NCBI RefSeq assembly: GCF_900156735.1
Contig: NZ_FTOL01000002.1
Coordinates: 248,001 to 312,000 of the forward strand
Length of the DNA: 64,000 bases
Source of the DNA: Chryseobacterium ureilyticum
GTDB lineage: Bacteria; Bacteroidota; Bacteroidia; Flavobacteriales; Weeksellaceae
Direction of reading: 5' to 3'
The translations under genes and the position numbers were made by a program. Below the pieces are notes generated by a model that saw only the letters and a program-made list of their open reading frames with translations, ran no database searches and was not told the DNA's origin. Below, piece by piece: positions 7,479-15,979 of the stretch; positions within the stretch are counted from its first letter, which is position 1; every line of letters starts with the position of its first letter.

Positions 7479-8915
7479 ATGAAATTAAGTTTAGCAATTG
7501 TTGCATTTGCATTGGCTATTCCTACCGCCAGCTATGCACAAGACTCAACGGCAGTTTCAAATGGGACCTACCCTAATACGTTCTCGTCCGGGTCTGCCAA
7601 TGTTTCCCCATTCACCAGTCAATCCAAAAGATTTAATGACTGGTCTATTTCTGCTGGGGTTGGAGTTCCACTGATGCAATCATCAGATTTAACCTCTATC
7701 AAGAATGGTAACGGTAAAAACCTTTTTGGATATTCGGCTTATGTAAGTATTGATAAAGCAATCACTCATGCATTTGGGATCAATTTACAATACGACAGAG
7801 GTGAAACCAGACAAGGATGGTTCAATACTAAAGATGCTGCACCTGATGCTACGGCTGTAGGAGCAAGAACTCAGTATGATGCTATCTCACTTTTAGGAGA
7901 TGTTAACTTCTCTAACCTTTTGAGAAGAGTTGACAATCATTCTACGTACAGATGGGCTCTTCACGGTTATGCAGGTGTTGGTACAATTGCCTACAGAGCT
8001 TACCAGAAAGACATCAAGGGACAGAGATTAATGACTGAAGTTAAACCTTTCCAGTTAGGATCTATGTTTATGCAGGCTGGTGCAGGTTTGAAATTTAAAG
8101 TAAACAGAAGAATCGATATTGAAGGTAGATTAATGTATGTTGTAACCGGGGATGATGAATTCGATGGTGGTGGTGATGCATACAGCGCTATCAACAAGCG
8201 TTCGGAGCAGGTTTCTGACAATTTCTTCAATGCAACTTTAGGTCTTTCCTTAAAACTAGGAAAACATGAATCTCATGTAATGTGGCATGATCCACTTCAG
8301 GAAATCTATTACAAACTTGATGTTTTGGCTAACAAAAATCAGGATATTGAAGTATGTAAAAAAGGAGACGCTGATAATGACGGAGTATGTGATGATTGGG
8401 ACAGACAACTTGATACTCCTGCAGGTGCAAGAGTGGATGGTGCCGGAGTTGCTCTTGATACAGACTTAGATGGTGTTATTGATCTTTACGATAAATGTGT
8501 AACGGTTCCAGGACCTGTGGAAAACAATGGTTGTCCTACTACAACTACAGGACCTGTAGTGGAAACAGAAACTAAATTGGAAGGAATTGAATTTGATTTA
8601 AATTCAGACAGAATTTTACCATCAAACACTCCAATTCTAAACAACGCTGTAAATTACATCAATTCTTCAAACGGAGCTTATAACGTAATTGGTGCTACTG
8701 ATACAAGAGGTACTGATGCTTATAACCAAAAGCTATCTCAAAGAAGAGCAAACAATGTTAAAAATTATCTAATTAAAAATGGTGTTCAATCTGGTAAATT
8801 AAACGCAGTAGGTAAAGGTGAAAAAGACCTTAAATACCCAGAGTGTGAGCCAGCAACTAAATGCCCTGAATGGAAAAACAGAGCAAACAGAAGAGTTTAC
8901 TTTGAAGCTAAATAA
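7479..8915 (+). CDS. OmpA-family outer-membrane protein, paralogue 3
   Basis: 478 residues with the same plan as the preceding gene: signal peptide, barrel, TSP3-like linker and OmpA domain (about 366-478). The Asp/Arg pair for diaminopimelate binding is kept in GATDTRGTDAYNQKLSQRRA. The OmpA domain differs from paralogue 2: it has a Cys pair in YPECEPATKCPEWKNRANRR and no Lys-rich tail. Residues 1-355 differ from paralogue 2 at only scattered positions. The gene stands alone between two terminators, with about 215 bases of AT-rich upstream DNA that must hold its own promoter. Confidence 0.93.
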   Translation: MKLSLAIVAFALAIPTASYAQDSTAVSNGTYPNTFSSGSANVSPFTSQSKRFNDWSISAGVGVPLMQSSDLTSIKNGNGKNLFGYSAYVSIDKAITHAFGINLQYDRGETRQGWFNTKDAAPDATAVGARTQYDAISLLGDVNFSNLLRRVDNHSTYRWALHGYAGVGTIAYRAYQKDIKGQRLMTEVKPFQLGSMFMQAGAGLKFKVNRRIDIEGRLMYVVTGDDEFDGGGDAYSAINKRSEQVSDNFFNATLGLSLKLGKHESHVMWHDPLQEIYYKLDVLANKNQDIEVCKKGDADNDGVCDDWDRQLDTPAGARVDGAGVALDTDLDGVIDLYDKCVTVPGPVENNGCPTTTTGPVVETETKLEGIEFDLNSDRILPSNTPILNNAVNYINSSNGAYNVIGATDTRGTDAYNQKLSQRRANNVKNYLIKNGVQSGKLNAVGKGEKDLKYPECEPATKCPEWKNRANRRVYFEAK

Positions 8916-8937
8916 TAAGCTAATTAATTTATTATAT

Positions 8938-8968
8938 AAAAGTCACGCATTGCGTGGCTTTTTTTGTC
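8938..8968 (+). terminator. Rho-independent terminator after OmpA paralogue 3
   Basis: Hairpin AAAAGTCACGCA / TGCGTGGCTTTT with a T run. It also rules out any recQ start upstream of 8993, because a longer open frame would begin inside it. Confidence 0.8.
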
Positions 8969-8992
8969 ATAATACTTTCTTATTTTTACAGC

Positions 8993-10900
8993 ATGATTTC
9001 TCCACAGGATTTTCAAAAGCTAAAATATGATACTCTTAAGTATTTCTGGGGTTATAGTGACTTCAGAGATTCTCAGGAAGAAATTATCAATGCTGTTATC
9101 AATGAAAAAGATACCTTAGTACTTTTACCTACAGGTGCCGGAAAATCTCTATGCTATCAGCTCCCCGCTTTACTGAAAGAAGGAACGTGCCTTGTCATTT
9201 CACCACTTCTTGCATTAATGAAAGATCAGGTAAATCAGCTTAAATTCCGTGGAATAGAAGCAGAATATTTGTCTTCAGAATTGGATGAATATGATGCTGA
9301 AACTATTTATAACCGTTGTAAGGAAGGTTTAACAAAGTTACTTTATGTGTCTCCTGAACGATTAACAAATATCCAGTTTCTTCAGAATATTGAGGAAATT
9401 GAATTATCATTTATCGCTGTAGATGAAGCACACTGTATTTCTGAATGGGGACAGGATTTCCGTCCGAGTTATCAGAATATTAAAAATTTCAGAAGCAATA
9501 ATCCTGAAATCCCATGTCTTGCATTAACTGCTACAGCAACACCGAAAGTTCTTGAGGAGATCAAGAATAAGCTTGAACTGAGAAAACCTTCTGTCTTTCA
9601 GAAAAGTTTTAAAAGAGATAATATCAAGATCTTTACAGAAGAAGTTGCTGATAAATTTCAGCGTGTTCTTGATATTCTAAGGTACAATACAGACTCTGGA
9701 ATTGTATACGTAAGAACCCGAAAAGAAGCCGAACTACTTGCTGAATTTCTGAAGAAAAACCAGCTGAAAAATGTAGATTATTTTCATGCGGGATTAACTA
9801 CAAAAGAAAAAAACACAAGACAAAATACCTGGAACAATAGTGATAATCATGTCCTAATATCCACCAATGCATTTGGAATGGGAATAGACAAAGACAATGT
9901 AAGATTTGTTCTTCATTACTCTCCTGCTGCTTCTATAGAAAACTATTACCAGGAAATTGGTAGAGCAGGAAGAGATGGAAAAGAAAGTTTTGCGTTCATG
10001 CTTTGGAACCAGCAGGAATTACTGAACTTTGATCAGGTTTTAAAAAATCAAACACCAAATAAAGCTGAGTTTTTAAAGATCATCAGCTACCTCTACTCCA
10101 TTTTTCAGGTAGCAGAATTTGAATTACCAGAAAGAGTCTTTCAGTTGAATTCTGTCGGAATACAAAACTTCACAAGGCTTTCAAAAGCAAAGATCAATAA
10201 TGTCCTTAATTTCCTTCATAATCAGGAAATTATTTATTACAATGATAATAAAAGCCTGTCTTCACTTGAATTATTTATCAAGGCAGATGAAATAGATCAA
10301 TTACCACAAAAAGATGCCTATTTCTTAGAACTCTTACTCCGTACAATGTCCGGAATCACTACTCACAAAGTAATGTTCAGCGAGCAACAGGTAAGTAATA
10401 AAATCGGAGTAAGTATTCCTTTGATAAAAGAACGATTAAAAGAGCTTCAACAGAAAAGTTATCTTGAATATATTGACGGAGCCCTATCAAGCATAAGATT
10501 TCTAAAGCCGCGTGATGAGAGAGCCCTAAATAATGCCTACTGGAAACTCTTTGAGCATATTCAGCGAAATAAGATCCAGAAATGGGAAGAAATGAAATTT
10601 TACGTACAAGATAAAGACTATTGTAAAATGAAACTCATCCTAGCTTATTTTGGTGAAAAAAATTCAAAAAACTGTGGACAATGTTCTGTTTGTGAAAAGA
10701 ATAAACAGTCTATTTTCGGGAAGAATATTTCTCAGCAGATCATCAATTTGCTGGCAAAAAAATCATCAACCATTGAAGAACTTTCTGTACAATTAAGTTA
10801 TCACTCTAAAGAAAGTATTCTGGAAAACCTTATTTTCCTTTTAGATTCTGGAAAAGTAAGAATGCTCAATTTCAGAACTTATGCACTAAATCATGAGTAA
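8993..10900 (+). CDS. recQ: RecQ-family ATP-dependent DNA helicase
   Basis: 635 residues from the ATG at 8993; the open frame extends to 8954 but those codons lie in the preceding terminator. 3'-5' SF2 helicase acting in recombination and fork repair. Motifs in order: I LPTGAGKSLCYQLPAL (about 45), II DEAHCISEWGQDFRPSY (about 145), III ALTATATPKV, V ISTNAFGMGIDK, VI YYQEIGRAGRDG. The RecQ zinc site is C...C..C..C in DYCKMKLILAYFGEKNSKNCGQCSVC (about 543-568). The winged-helix region is short and I see no HRDC domain, unlike E. coli RecQ, so this is the short form; many Bacteroidota carry more than one RecQ, hence the symbol is approximate. Confidence 0.9.
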   Translation: MISPQDFQKLKYDTLKYFWGYSDFRDSQEEIINAVINEKDTLVLLPTGAGKSLCYQLPALLKEGTCLVISPLLALMKDQVNQLKFRGIEAEYLSSELDEYDAETIYNRCKEGLTKLLYVSPERLTNIQFLQNIEEIELSFIAVDEAHCISEWGQDFRPSYQNIKNFRSNNPEIPCLALTATATPKVLEEIKNKLELRKPSVFQKSFKRDNIKIFTEEVADKFQRVLDILRYNTDSGIVYVRTRKEAELLAEFLKKNQLKNVDYFHAGLTTKEKNTRQNTWNNSDNHVLISTNAFGMGIDKDNVRFVLHYSPAASIENYYQEIGRAGRDGKESFAFMLWNQQELLNFDQVLKNQTPNKAEFLKIISYLYSIFQVAEFELPERVFQLNSVGIQNFTRLSKAKINNVLNFLHNQEIIYYNDNKSLSSLELFIKADEIDQLPQKDAYFLELLLRTMSGITTHKVMFSEQQVSNKIGVSIPLIKERLKELQQKSYLEYIDGALSSIRFLKPRDERALNNAYWKLFEHIQRNKIQKWEEMKFYVQDKDYCKMKLILAYFGEKNSKNCGQCSVCEKNKQSIFGKNISQQIINLLAKKSSTIEELSVQLSYHSKESILENLIFLLDSGKVRMLNFRTYALNHE

Positions 10901-10993
10901 TAAGCAGTAAACAATGGGGTAATAAGATGACAATTTCACCTCCTATTTCCTCGAATCACACCCCTCAAACCTCGTAGATCGACTACAAAAACT

Positions 10994-11001
10994 TATCTTT
11001 G
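10994..11001 (+). promoter_or_regulatory. -7 element TATCTTTG four bases before fmt
   Basis: Perfect TAnnTTTG. Its last base is only 4 bases from the fmt ATG, so the transcript should start almost at the start codon (leaderless or nearly so). Confidence 0.6.
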
Positions 11002-11005
11002 TAGT

Positions 11006-11959
11006 ATGAAATCATTGAAAGTCGTTTTTTTAGGTACTCCTGAGTTTGCAAAAACTTCTTTGGAGGCTATTCATCAATCTCATCACCAGGTAGTAGGTGT
11101 AGTAACTGTTGCTGATAAAGCAAGTGGACGTGGACAAAAAATCAATCAGTCACCGGTAAAAATATATGCTTCAGAAAATAATCTTCCAGTTTTTCAGCCA
11201 GAAAAATTGAGAAATCCTGAGTTTTTAGAAGAGCTTAGAAAATTAGAGGCAGATGTTTTTGTTGTAGTAGCTTTCAGAATGATGCCTAAAGTACTTTTTG
11301 AAATGCCAAAAATGGGTACATTCAACCTTCATGCTTCTTTACTTCCTGATTACCGAGGAGCTGCTCCTATCAACTATGCTGTAATCAATGGTGAGGAAAC
11401 AACCGGAGCTACAACATTCTTTATTAATGAAAAAATTGATGAAGGAAATATTCTTCTTCAGGAAGAACTGGTCATCTTACAGGATGAAAATGCAGGAAGC
11501 CTTCACGACAGATTAATGGGAATGGGTTCAGAATTAGTTGTAAAAACATTGGATGGATTAGCTGAAAATGCCATCGAAGAAAAACCCCAACCACAGGTTG
11601 AAAATCCTAAAAATGCATATAAAATTTTCAAAGAAGATACCAAAATCAATTGGGATGCTCCTTCAAAAACAGTTCATCAGTTTATCCTTGGAATGTCGCC
11701 TTATCCGGCTGCTTTCACAACTTTAAAAATCGAAGATGAAGAGAAAGGATTGAAAATATTCAATGGTAGATTTGAACTTTCCGATCACGGAAAATATTCT
11801 TCAACGCTTGAAATTTCAAAACATGAATTCAAAATCTATACGGAAGACGGAATTTATTATCCTTTGGAACTTCAGTTAGAAGGCAAAAAGAGAATGATGG
11901 TGAAAGATTTCCTGAATGGTTTCCGAAACTTCGAAGACATTTCTTTAAAAGACGATTAA
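11006..11959 (+). CDS. fmt: Methionyl-tRNA formyltransferase
   Basis: 317 residues. Formylates Met-tRNAfMet with 10-formyl-THF for translation initiation. The N-terminal Rossmann domain starts KVVFLGTPEFAKTSLEAI and carries the catalytic formyltransferase signature FNLHASLLPDYRGAAPINYA with Asn-His-Asp geometry (about 105-123). The C-terminal OB-like domain (about 210-317) includes INWDAPSKTVHQFILGMSPYPAAFT. Length is normal. It appears monocistronic: its own promoter touches the start codon and a terminator follows. Confidence 0.97.
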   Translation: MKSLKVVFLGTPEFAKTSLEAIHQSHHQVVGVVTVADKASGRGQKINQSPVKIYASENNLPVFQPEKLRNPEFLEELRKLEADVFVVVAFRMMPKVLFEMPKMGTFNLHASLLPDYRGAAPINYAVINGEETTGATTFFINEKIDEGNILLQEELVILQDENAGSLHDRLMGMGSELVVKTLDGLAENAIEEKPQPQVENPKNAYKIFKEDTKINWDAPSKTVHQFILGMSPYPAAFTTLKIEDEEKGLKIFNGRFELSDHGKYSSTLEISKHEFKIYTEDGIYYPLELQLEGKKRMMVKDFLNGFRNFEDISLKDD

Positions 11960-11973
11960 TACATCAACATATG

Positions 11974-12010
11974 CAATCCCAAAAGCTTTCAATACTTTTG
12001 GGATTTTTTA
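11974..12010 (+). terminator. Rho-independent terminator between fmt and the Crp-like gene
   Basis: Inverted repeat AATCCCAAAAG / CTTTTGGGATT with a T run on the + strand; it can also act for the convergent Crp-like gene. Confidence 0.8.
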
Positions 12011-12023
12011 TGCTTAAATTTTC

Positions 12024-12605
12024 TTAGCTTTTATTAACAATTTTCCTTCGTATTCTACTAATAAACTCAGGAGTCACACCTAAATAAGCAGCTATCTGAA
12101 TATTACTTAGACGATGAGCTATCTGTGGGTAATCCTGTAAAAATTCTGTATAACGCTCCTCTGAAAGTTTGCTTAAATTATCAATAATTCTACGTTGTAA
12201 TGCTATAATCCACATTTGAAACTTCACTCTCATCAATCTTTCAATTTCCGGCATTTCATCATAGATTTTTTCCTTATCTTCTCTTGCAATCAAAAGAATT
12301 TCACTGTCTTCCAGCGCTTGAATATTAAGTTTTGAAGGTATCTTATTAATGAAACTGTCAATATCAGAAATCCACCAATTTTCGATACCGAAATAAACTA
12401 TTTGCTCACCGGCATTTCGATCAGTATGGAAAATTTTAAAACATCCACTCACTACAAACCCTTCAAATTCACAGATATTTCCCTCCTTTAAAAGAAATTC
12501 TTTTTTCTTTAATTTCCGATACTGAAAAGCATTGCAATATTTCTCAAGCTTTTCATCTGAAATATCAATATATTCTCTAATGTGTTTTTTTAAAGACTCT
12601 GTCAT
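12024..12605 (-). CDS. Crp/Fnr-family transcriptional regulator
   Basis: 193 residues. An N-terminal cyclic-nucleotide-binding-like barrel (about 25-120; KKKEFLLKEGNICEFEGFVVSGCFKIF) is followed by a long dimer helix and a C-terminal helix-turn-helix (about 150-190; RLSNIQIAAYLGVTPEFISRIRRKI). No Cys cluster for an Fe-S centre is seen, so it is not an Fnr-type oxygen sensor. The cNMP pocket Arg-Ser pair is not evident, so the effector is unknown. This short form is common in Bacteroidota. It faces fmt and is separated by a terminator from the membrane-protein gene upstream on the same strand. Confidence 0.85.
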   Translation of the reverse strand: MTESLKKHIREYIDISDEKLEKYCNAFQYRKLKKKEFLLKEGNICEFEGFVVSGCFKIFHTDRNAGEQIVYFGIENWWISDIDSFINKIPSKLNIQALEDSEILLIAREDKEKIYDEMPEIERLMRVKFQMWIIALQRRIIDNLSKLSEERYTEFLQDYPQIAHRLSNIQIAAYLGVTPEFISRIRRKIVNKS

Positions 12606-12610
12606 GATTT

Positions 12611-12646
12611 AAAAATAAAAAAAGGTTTAGAAAAATCCAAACCTTG
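12611..12646 (-). terminator. Rho-independent terminator (minus strand)
   Basis: Read on the minus strand: AAGGTTT stem, short loop, AAACCTT stem, then a T run. It ends the transcript of the unknown membrane protein before the Crp-like gene. Confidence 0.75.
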
Positions 12647-12666
12647 TATTGTTCTTTAATTTTATT

Positions 12667-13215
12667 CTATCTATTCTGTTTTCTTTTTATAGCTAGGGCT
12701 ATCAACTCATTTCCCATGATATTTAAAAATAGAAAACAACCTCCGTAATAGATACAAACTAGTAAAAAATACAAAAGAAATCCATTTAAATTTTTAATAT
12801 AATCAGCAAAATAAGAAAATAATATAAGTCCAAAAAACATCATTCCAATCATAAAAATAAGATAGCTTTTAATAAAAATTTCTTGGCTTTTACTAACGGC
12901 AACATACAGTTTACCTTCTTCATCTTCTTTTAAAAAATTGGTGATTCTATATAATTGTTTATCTGTTACATTACCACCTAATCTATTTTTAAATTCCTGA
13001 ATCTTCATCGCAAAGTTTACTGTCACATTCTTTCCTGTTACAAGCATTAGCTGACCTTCGACGACTAGATTCTTAAATGGCTCAGGAAGATCATGTTCTT
13101 TAATCATCGTAAACAGCTTATTATTATAATCAGTTTCTTTCTCTTTTTTATTGGTAGACATTAAAAATAATTTGTCTAAAAAGTTCATTACCCATTGAAA
13201 AACTTCTTTTTTCAT
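12667..13215 (-). CDS. Unknown protein with two C-terminal membrane segments
   Basis: 182 residues, no family recognised. The first 110 residues are soluble and charged, with EPFKNLVVEGQLMLVTGKNVTVNFAMKI; two hydrophobic segments follow (about 113-135, YLIFMIGMMFFGLILFSYF, and 143-170, GFLLYFLLVCIYYGGCFLFL), with a basic C-terminus (KRKQNR), consistent with a cytoplasmic N-domain anchored in the inner membrane. It has its own terminator and an AT-rich upstream region. A start at residue 10 or 19 (internal Met) is possible. Nothing in the neighbourhood gives a clear job. Confidence 0.65.
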   Translation of the reverse strand: MKKEVFQWVMNFLDKLFLMSTNKKEKETDYNNKLFTMIKEHDLPEPFKNLVVEGQLMLVTGKNVTVNFAMKIQEFKNRLGGNVTDKQLYRITNFLKEDEEGKLYVAVSKSQEIFIKSYLIFMIGMMFFGLILFSYFADYIKNLNGFLLYFLLVCIYYGGCFLFLNIMGNELIALAIKRKQNR

Positions 13216-13361
13216 ATTAATTTATTGTTAAATATTATTACTACCTAATTTAAAATAAAAAACAGAATCTCATCAAAAACAACTATAAATCAATTAATTA
13301 AAATAAAATACACAATATTTTAAATATAAAATAGCCGATATTTATAGAAATATTAATTAAA

Positions 13362-13399
13362 CAAAAAAAATGACTTGAAATATTTCAAGTCATTTTTAT
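13362..13399 (-). terminator. Palindromic terminator downstream of ribB
   Basis: Perfect palindrome AAAAATGACTTGAAATA / TATTTCAAGTCATTTTT with T on both sides, about 60 bases past the ribB stop; works in either direction. Confidence 0.75.
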
Positions 13400-13459
13400 C
13401 ATAATGAACAATAATAATGCTTTATTGCTAAGCAATTTCACTATTAACCTTTCATTTTA

Positions 13460-14581
13460 TTATAGTTGTACCAACTCAGTAACTTCTACATCATAGCCTC
13501 CAACCTGAGGTTTGATACTAGGGTTTTGAGTGATTACTTTAAACTTATTGATTCCTAAATTCTTTAATATCTGCGTTCCAATACCATAATCTCTGTAGTT
13601 GTACGCTAAAGTAGGATGTTGCTCCTGCCCGTCCTGATAATTCAGGAACTGCTGAAGTTTTCTTAATGTATTTTCAGAATTTGAAACGTTATTGATGAAA
13701 ATGATAGCTCCTTTTCCAGCTTCGTTCACCATTCCTGTTACTTTTTCTAATAAAGGTTTTTCACCGTTATTTAATCTTGTCAATACATCGAAGTATGAAT
13801 CTGAAGACTGTACTCTTACTAAAACAGGTTCATCTACCGTCCATGCTCCTTTTGTCAATGCAAAGTGGATCTGATCGTTAGAAGTCTCTCTGAAAGCATA
13901 AAAATCAAACTCACCGTAATGCGTTTTCACTTTTTTCTCTTCAAGTCTTTCTACAAGGTTTCCTTTTTTAAGCTGATAGTGGATCAGGTCTTCAATAGAA
14001 ACGATCTTCATATCATGTTTTTGAGCAAAAGCATGAAGCTCAGGTAAACGAGACATTGTTCCATCTTCGTTCATAATTTCACAAATAACACCGCCTTCTT
14101 TTAATCCTGCTAAATGAGTAAGATCAATTGCTGCTTCCGTATGTCCTGCTCTTTTCAATACTCCTCCTTTTCTTGCACGAAGCGGGAAAATGTGTCCAGG
14201 TCTCATGAAGTCTGTAGGCTTGGATTTTTCGTCCATTAAAGCTAAAATTGTTTTTGCTCTGTCTCCGGCAGAAATACCTGTAGAAGTTCCGTTTCCTAAA
14301 AGGTCAACCGATACTGTAAAAGCAGTTTCTTTAGGATCGCTGCTTCTGCTTACCATCACCTCAAGTCCTAGCTCATCACATCTTTTTTCTGGAAGCGGCA
14401 TACAGATAAGTCCTCTTCCGTGAAGCGCCATAAAGTTGATAATTTCTGGTGTTGTAAGTTCTGCTGCGCAAAGAAAATCTCCTTCATTCTCTCTGTCTTC
14501 ATCATCTACTACTATGATTATTTTCCCATTTCTAAGGTCTTCAATTGCCTCTGGAATAGTATTTAATTTAATATCAGACAT
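13460..14581 (-). CDS. ribB: 3,4-dihydroxy-2-butanone 4-phosphate synthase with degenerate GTP cyclohydrolase II domain
   Basis: 373 residues with RibBA architecture. The N-terminal DHBP synthase domain (1-205) is intact: DDEDRENEGDFLCAAE, the RPGHIFPLRARKGG loop and GHTEAAIDL. It makes the four-carbon riboflavin precursor from ribulose 5-phosphate. The C-terminal domain (206-373) has the GTP cyclohydrolase II fold, e.g. RDYGIGTQILKNLGINKFKVITQNP, but the region that should hold the three zinc Cys (S-E-C...C-D-C) reads VQSSDSYFDVLTRLNN, with no Cys. The catalytic R-Q-E-G-R-G-I-G loop is also absent. RibA activity is therefore unlikely; a separate RibA is expected elsewhere. A -7 element lies 20 bases upstream. 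Confidence 0.92.
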   Translation of the reverse strand: MSDIKLNTIPEAIEDLRNGKIIIVVDDEDRENEGDFLCAAELTTPEIINFMALHGRGLICMPLPEKRCDELGLEVMVSRSSDPKETAFTVSVDLLGNGTSTGISAGDRAKTILALMDEKSKPTDFMRPGHIFPLRARKGGVLKRAGHTEAAIDLTHLAGLKEGGVICEIMNEDGTMSRLPELHAFAQKHDMKIVSIEDLIHYQLKKGNLVERLEEKKVKTHYGEFDFYAFRETSNDQIHFALTKGAWTVDEPVLVRVQSSDSYFDVLTRLNNGEKPLLEKVTGMVNEAGKGAIIFINNVSNSENTLRKLQQFLNYQDGQEQHPTLAYNYRDYGIGTQILKNLGINKFKVITQNPSIKPQVGGYDVEVTELVQL

Positions 14582-14601
14582 TTTTACTTTTTATTTGTGT
14601 G

Positions 14602-14609
14602 CAAAGATA
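14602..14609 (-). promoter_or_regulatory. -7 element TATCTTTG before ribB
   Basis: Perfect TAnnTTTG on the minus strand, 20 bases before the ribB ATG; a TTGG about 20 bases further upstream could be the -33 element. No FMN riboswitch is visible. Confidence 0.6.
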
Positions 14610-14650
14610 CTCATAAAAATAAGCATCTGCCAATTTATATGAATGGTTTA

Positions 14651-15655
14651 TTACGCTTTGGATAAGGAGTTCACTGCTTCTCTGATGATCTCGTAAGATC
14701 TTAATCTTTTCTGATGATCGTAAATATGAGAATTGATCATCAGCTCATCCACATTGAATCTGTTTTGGAAATCTTTAAGTTTCTCCTGAATCTCCTCCTG
14801 ATCACCAATAAAAGTATGTCTTAATTTCTGTAAAACCATTGACTTCTCCATAGGTGACCAGATCTCATCCATATCATCTACAGGTGGTGCAAAAGGCTTT
14901 CTGTCGTTTCTTATAATATTGATGAATGCCTGAAATAATGTTGTGGAAATTTTATGAGCTTCTTCTGAGGTATCCGCTGCAACTCCATTGACACAGGCAA
15001 TAATATAAGGTTTGTCCAGATATTTTGAAGGTTCAAAATGTTCTCTGTAAATTTTAAAAGCCATCTCCATCTGTTCAGGGGCAAAATGTCCTGCAAAAGC
15101 ATATGGTAAGCCGAGTTCAGCCGCAAGCCATGCACTGTCTGTACTTGATCCTAAGATATAAATCGGGACATCTAATCCTTCTCCGGGAATAGCACGAACC
15201 ATAGCATCGGAGTTTTCTTTAGAAAAATACCTTTGAAGTTCAAGAATCTGTCTTGGAAACTGTTCATTGATCATAGCCGGATTTCTTCCTAATGCCTGAG
15301 CCGTCAGCCCATCAGTTCCAGGTGCTCTACCTACCCCAAGATCAATTCTTCCTGGGAAAAGAGATTCCAACGTACCGAATTGTTCTGCAATAATTAAGGA
15401 GCTATGATTCGGAAGCATAATTCCTCCCGATCCTACTCTGATTTTTTTTGTTCCGTTAGCAATAAACCCTATCAAAACAGAGGTTGCAGAACTGGCAATG
15501 CTTTCCATATTATGATGCTCAGCCAGCCAGAATCTTTTATAGTCTAAATTTTCAGTGTGATTGGCTAAAGATAAGCTATCCTGAAAAGTATCATGAATGC
15601 TTTTTCCCTGCTTTACCGGGGCAAGGTCTAAAACAGAAATTTCAAAATTTTTCAT
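14651..15655 (-). CDS. Luciferase-like (LLM class) flavin-dependent oxidoreductase
   Basis: 334 residues from the chosen start MKNFEISVLDLAPV. The open frame runs 22 codons further, but those codons begin inside a -7 promoter element (15719-15726), so they are more likely untranslated leader. The bacterial luciferase-like TIM barrel shows in RFWLAEHHNMESIASSATSVLIG (about 44-66), GSGGIMLPNHSSLIIAEQFGTLE, GRIDLGVGRAPGTDG and LPYAFAGHF. It belongs to the YhbW-like FMN/F420 monooxygenase group; the substrate cannot be told. It is transcribed divergently from the astacin-like protease and is followed directly by ribB on the same strand, with about 70 bases between. Confidence 0.88.
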   Translation of the reverse strand: MKNFEISVLDLAPVKQGKSIHDTFQDSLSLANHTENLDYKRFWLAEHHNMESIASSATSVLIGFIANGTKKIRVGSGGIMLPNHSSLIIAEQFGTLESLFPGRIDLGVGRAPGTDGLTAQALGRNPAMINEQFPRQILELQRYFSKENSDAMVRAIPGEGLDVPIYILGSSTDSAWLAAELGLPYAFAGHFAPEQMEMAFKIYREHFEPSKYLDKPYIIACVNGVAADTSEEAHKISTTLFQAFINIIRNDRKPFAPPVDDMDEIWSPMEKSMVLQKLRHTFIGDQEEIQEKLKDFQNRFNVDELMINSHIYDHQKRLRSYEIIREAVNSLSKA

Positions 15656-15718
15656 ATTGAGTAAATTTTCTAAAGGTGATATTGAATCTCCTTTTTTTAA
15701 ATTGGATTTAAAACCATA

Positions 15719-15726
15719 CAAATGTA
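15719..15726 (-). promoter_or_regulatory. -7 element TACATTTG before the LLM oxidoreductase
   Basis: Perfect TAnnTTTG on the minus strand; the predicted start of transcription leaves a leader of about 60 bases to the chosen ATG. The rest of the 320-base gap to the protease gene (15656-15979) is AT-rich and shows no other gene. Confidence 0.55.
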
Positions 15727-15979
15727 AGACATCTGAACTTCATTAGTTACTTTTTGTAATTAATAGGATCTATGGATGACTTCAGGGAAAAACTATTGGA
15801 ATTGAATTTTTATTAATTTGATTTTGACTATATAATTTTTTAATTAAAATTTTACATCAACATCAAGGCTTGTACTTTTACAATCTATCAATGAATAATA
15901 TTAACATTTTAACAAAATAATTCAATATTAAGAGAAATATTATTTATATTCGTAATAACAATTTGAAAAAATCTTTATT

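Noticed and set aside
5740-8915. Composite transposon or IS suggested by long near-identical DNA
   Set aside because: The repeated DNA is coding for OmpA-type proteins with no transposase or terminal inverted repeats; tandem paralogy explains it.
8954-8992. Longer recQ start (MAFFVIILSYFYS...)
   Set aside because: These codons overlap the terminator of the preceding gene, and the family N-terminus begins at 8993.
13216-13361. Possible RNA gene in the AT-rich gap downstream of ribB
   Set aside because: No conserved structure beyond the terminator palindrome; nothing to support a transcript of its own.
15656-15721. 22-codon extension of the LLM oxidoreductase
   Set aside because: The extension starts inside a perfect -7 promoter element, so it is upstream leader.
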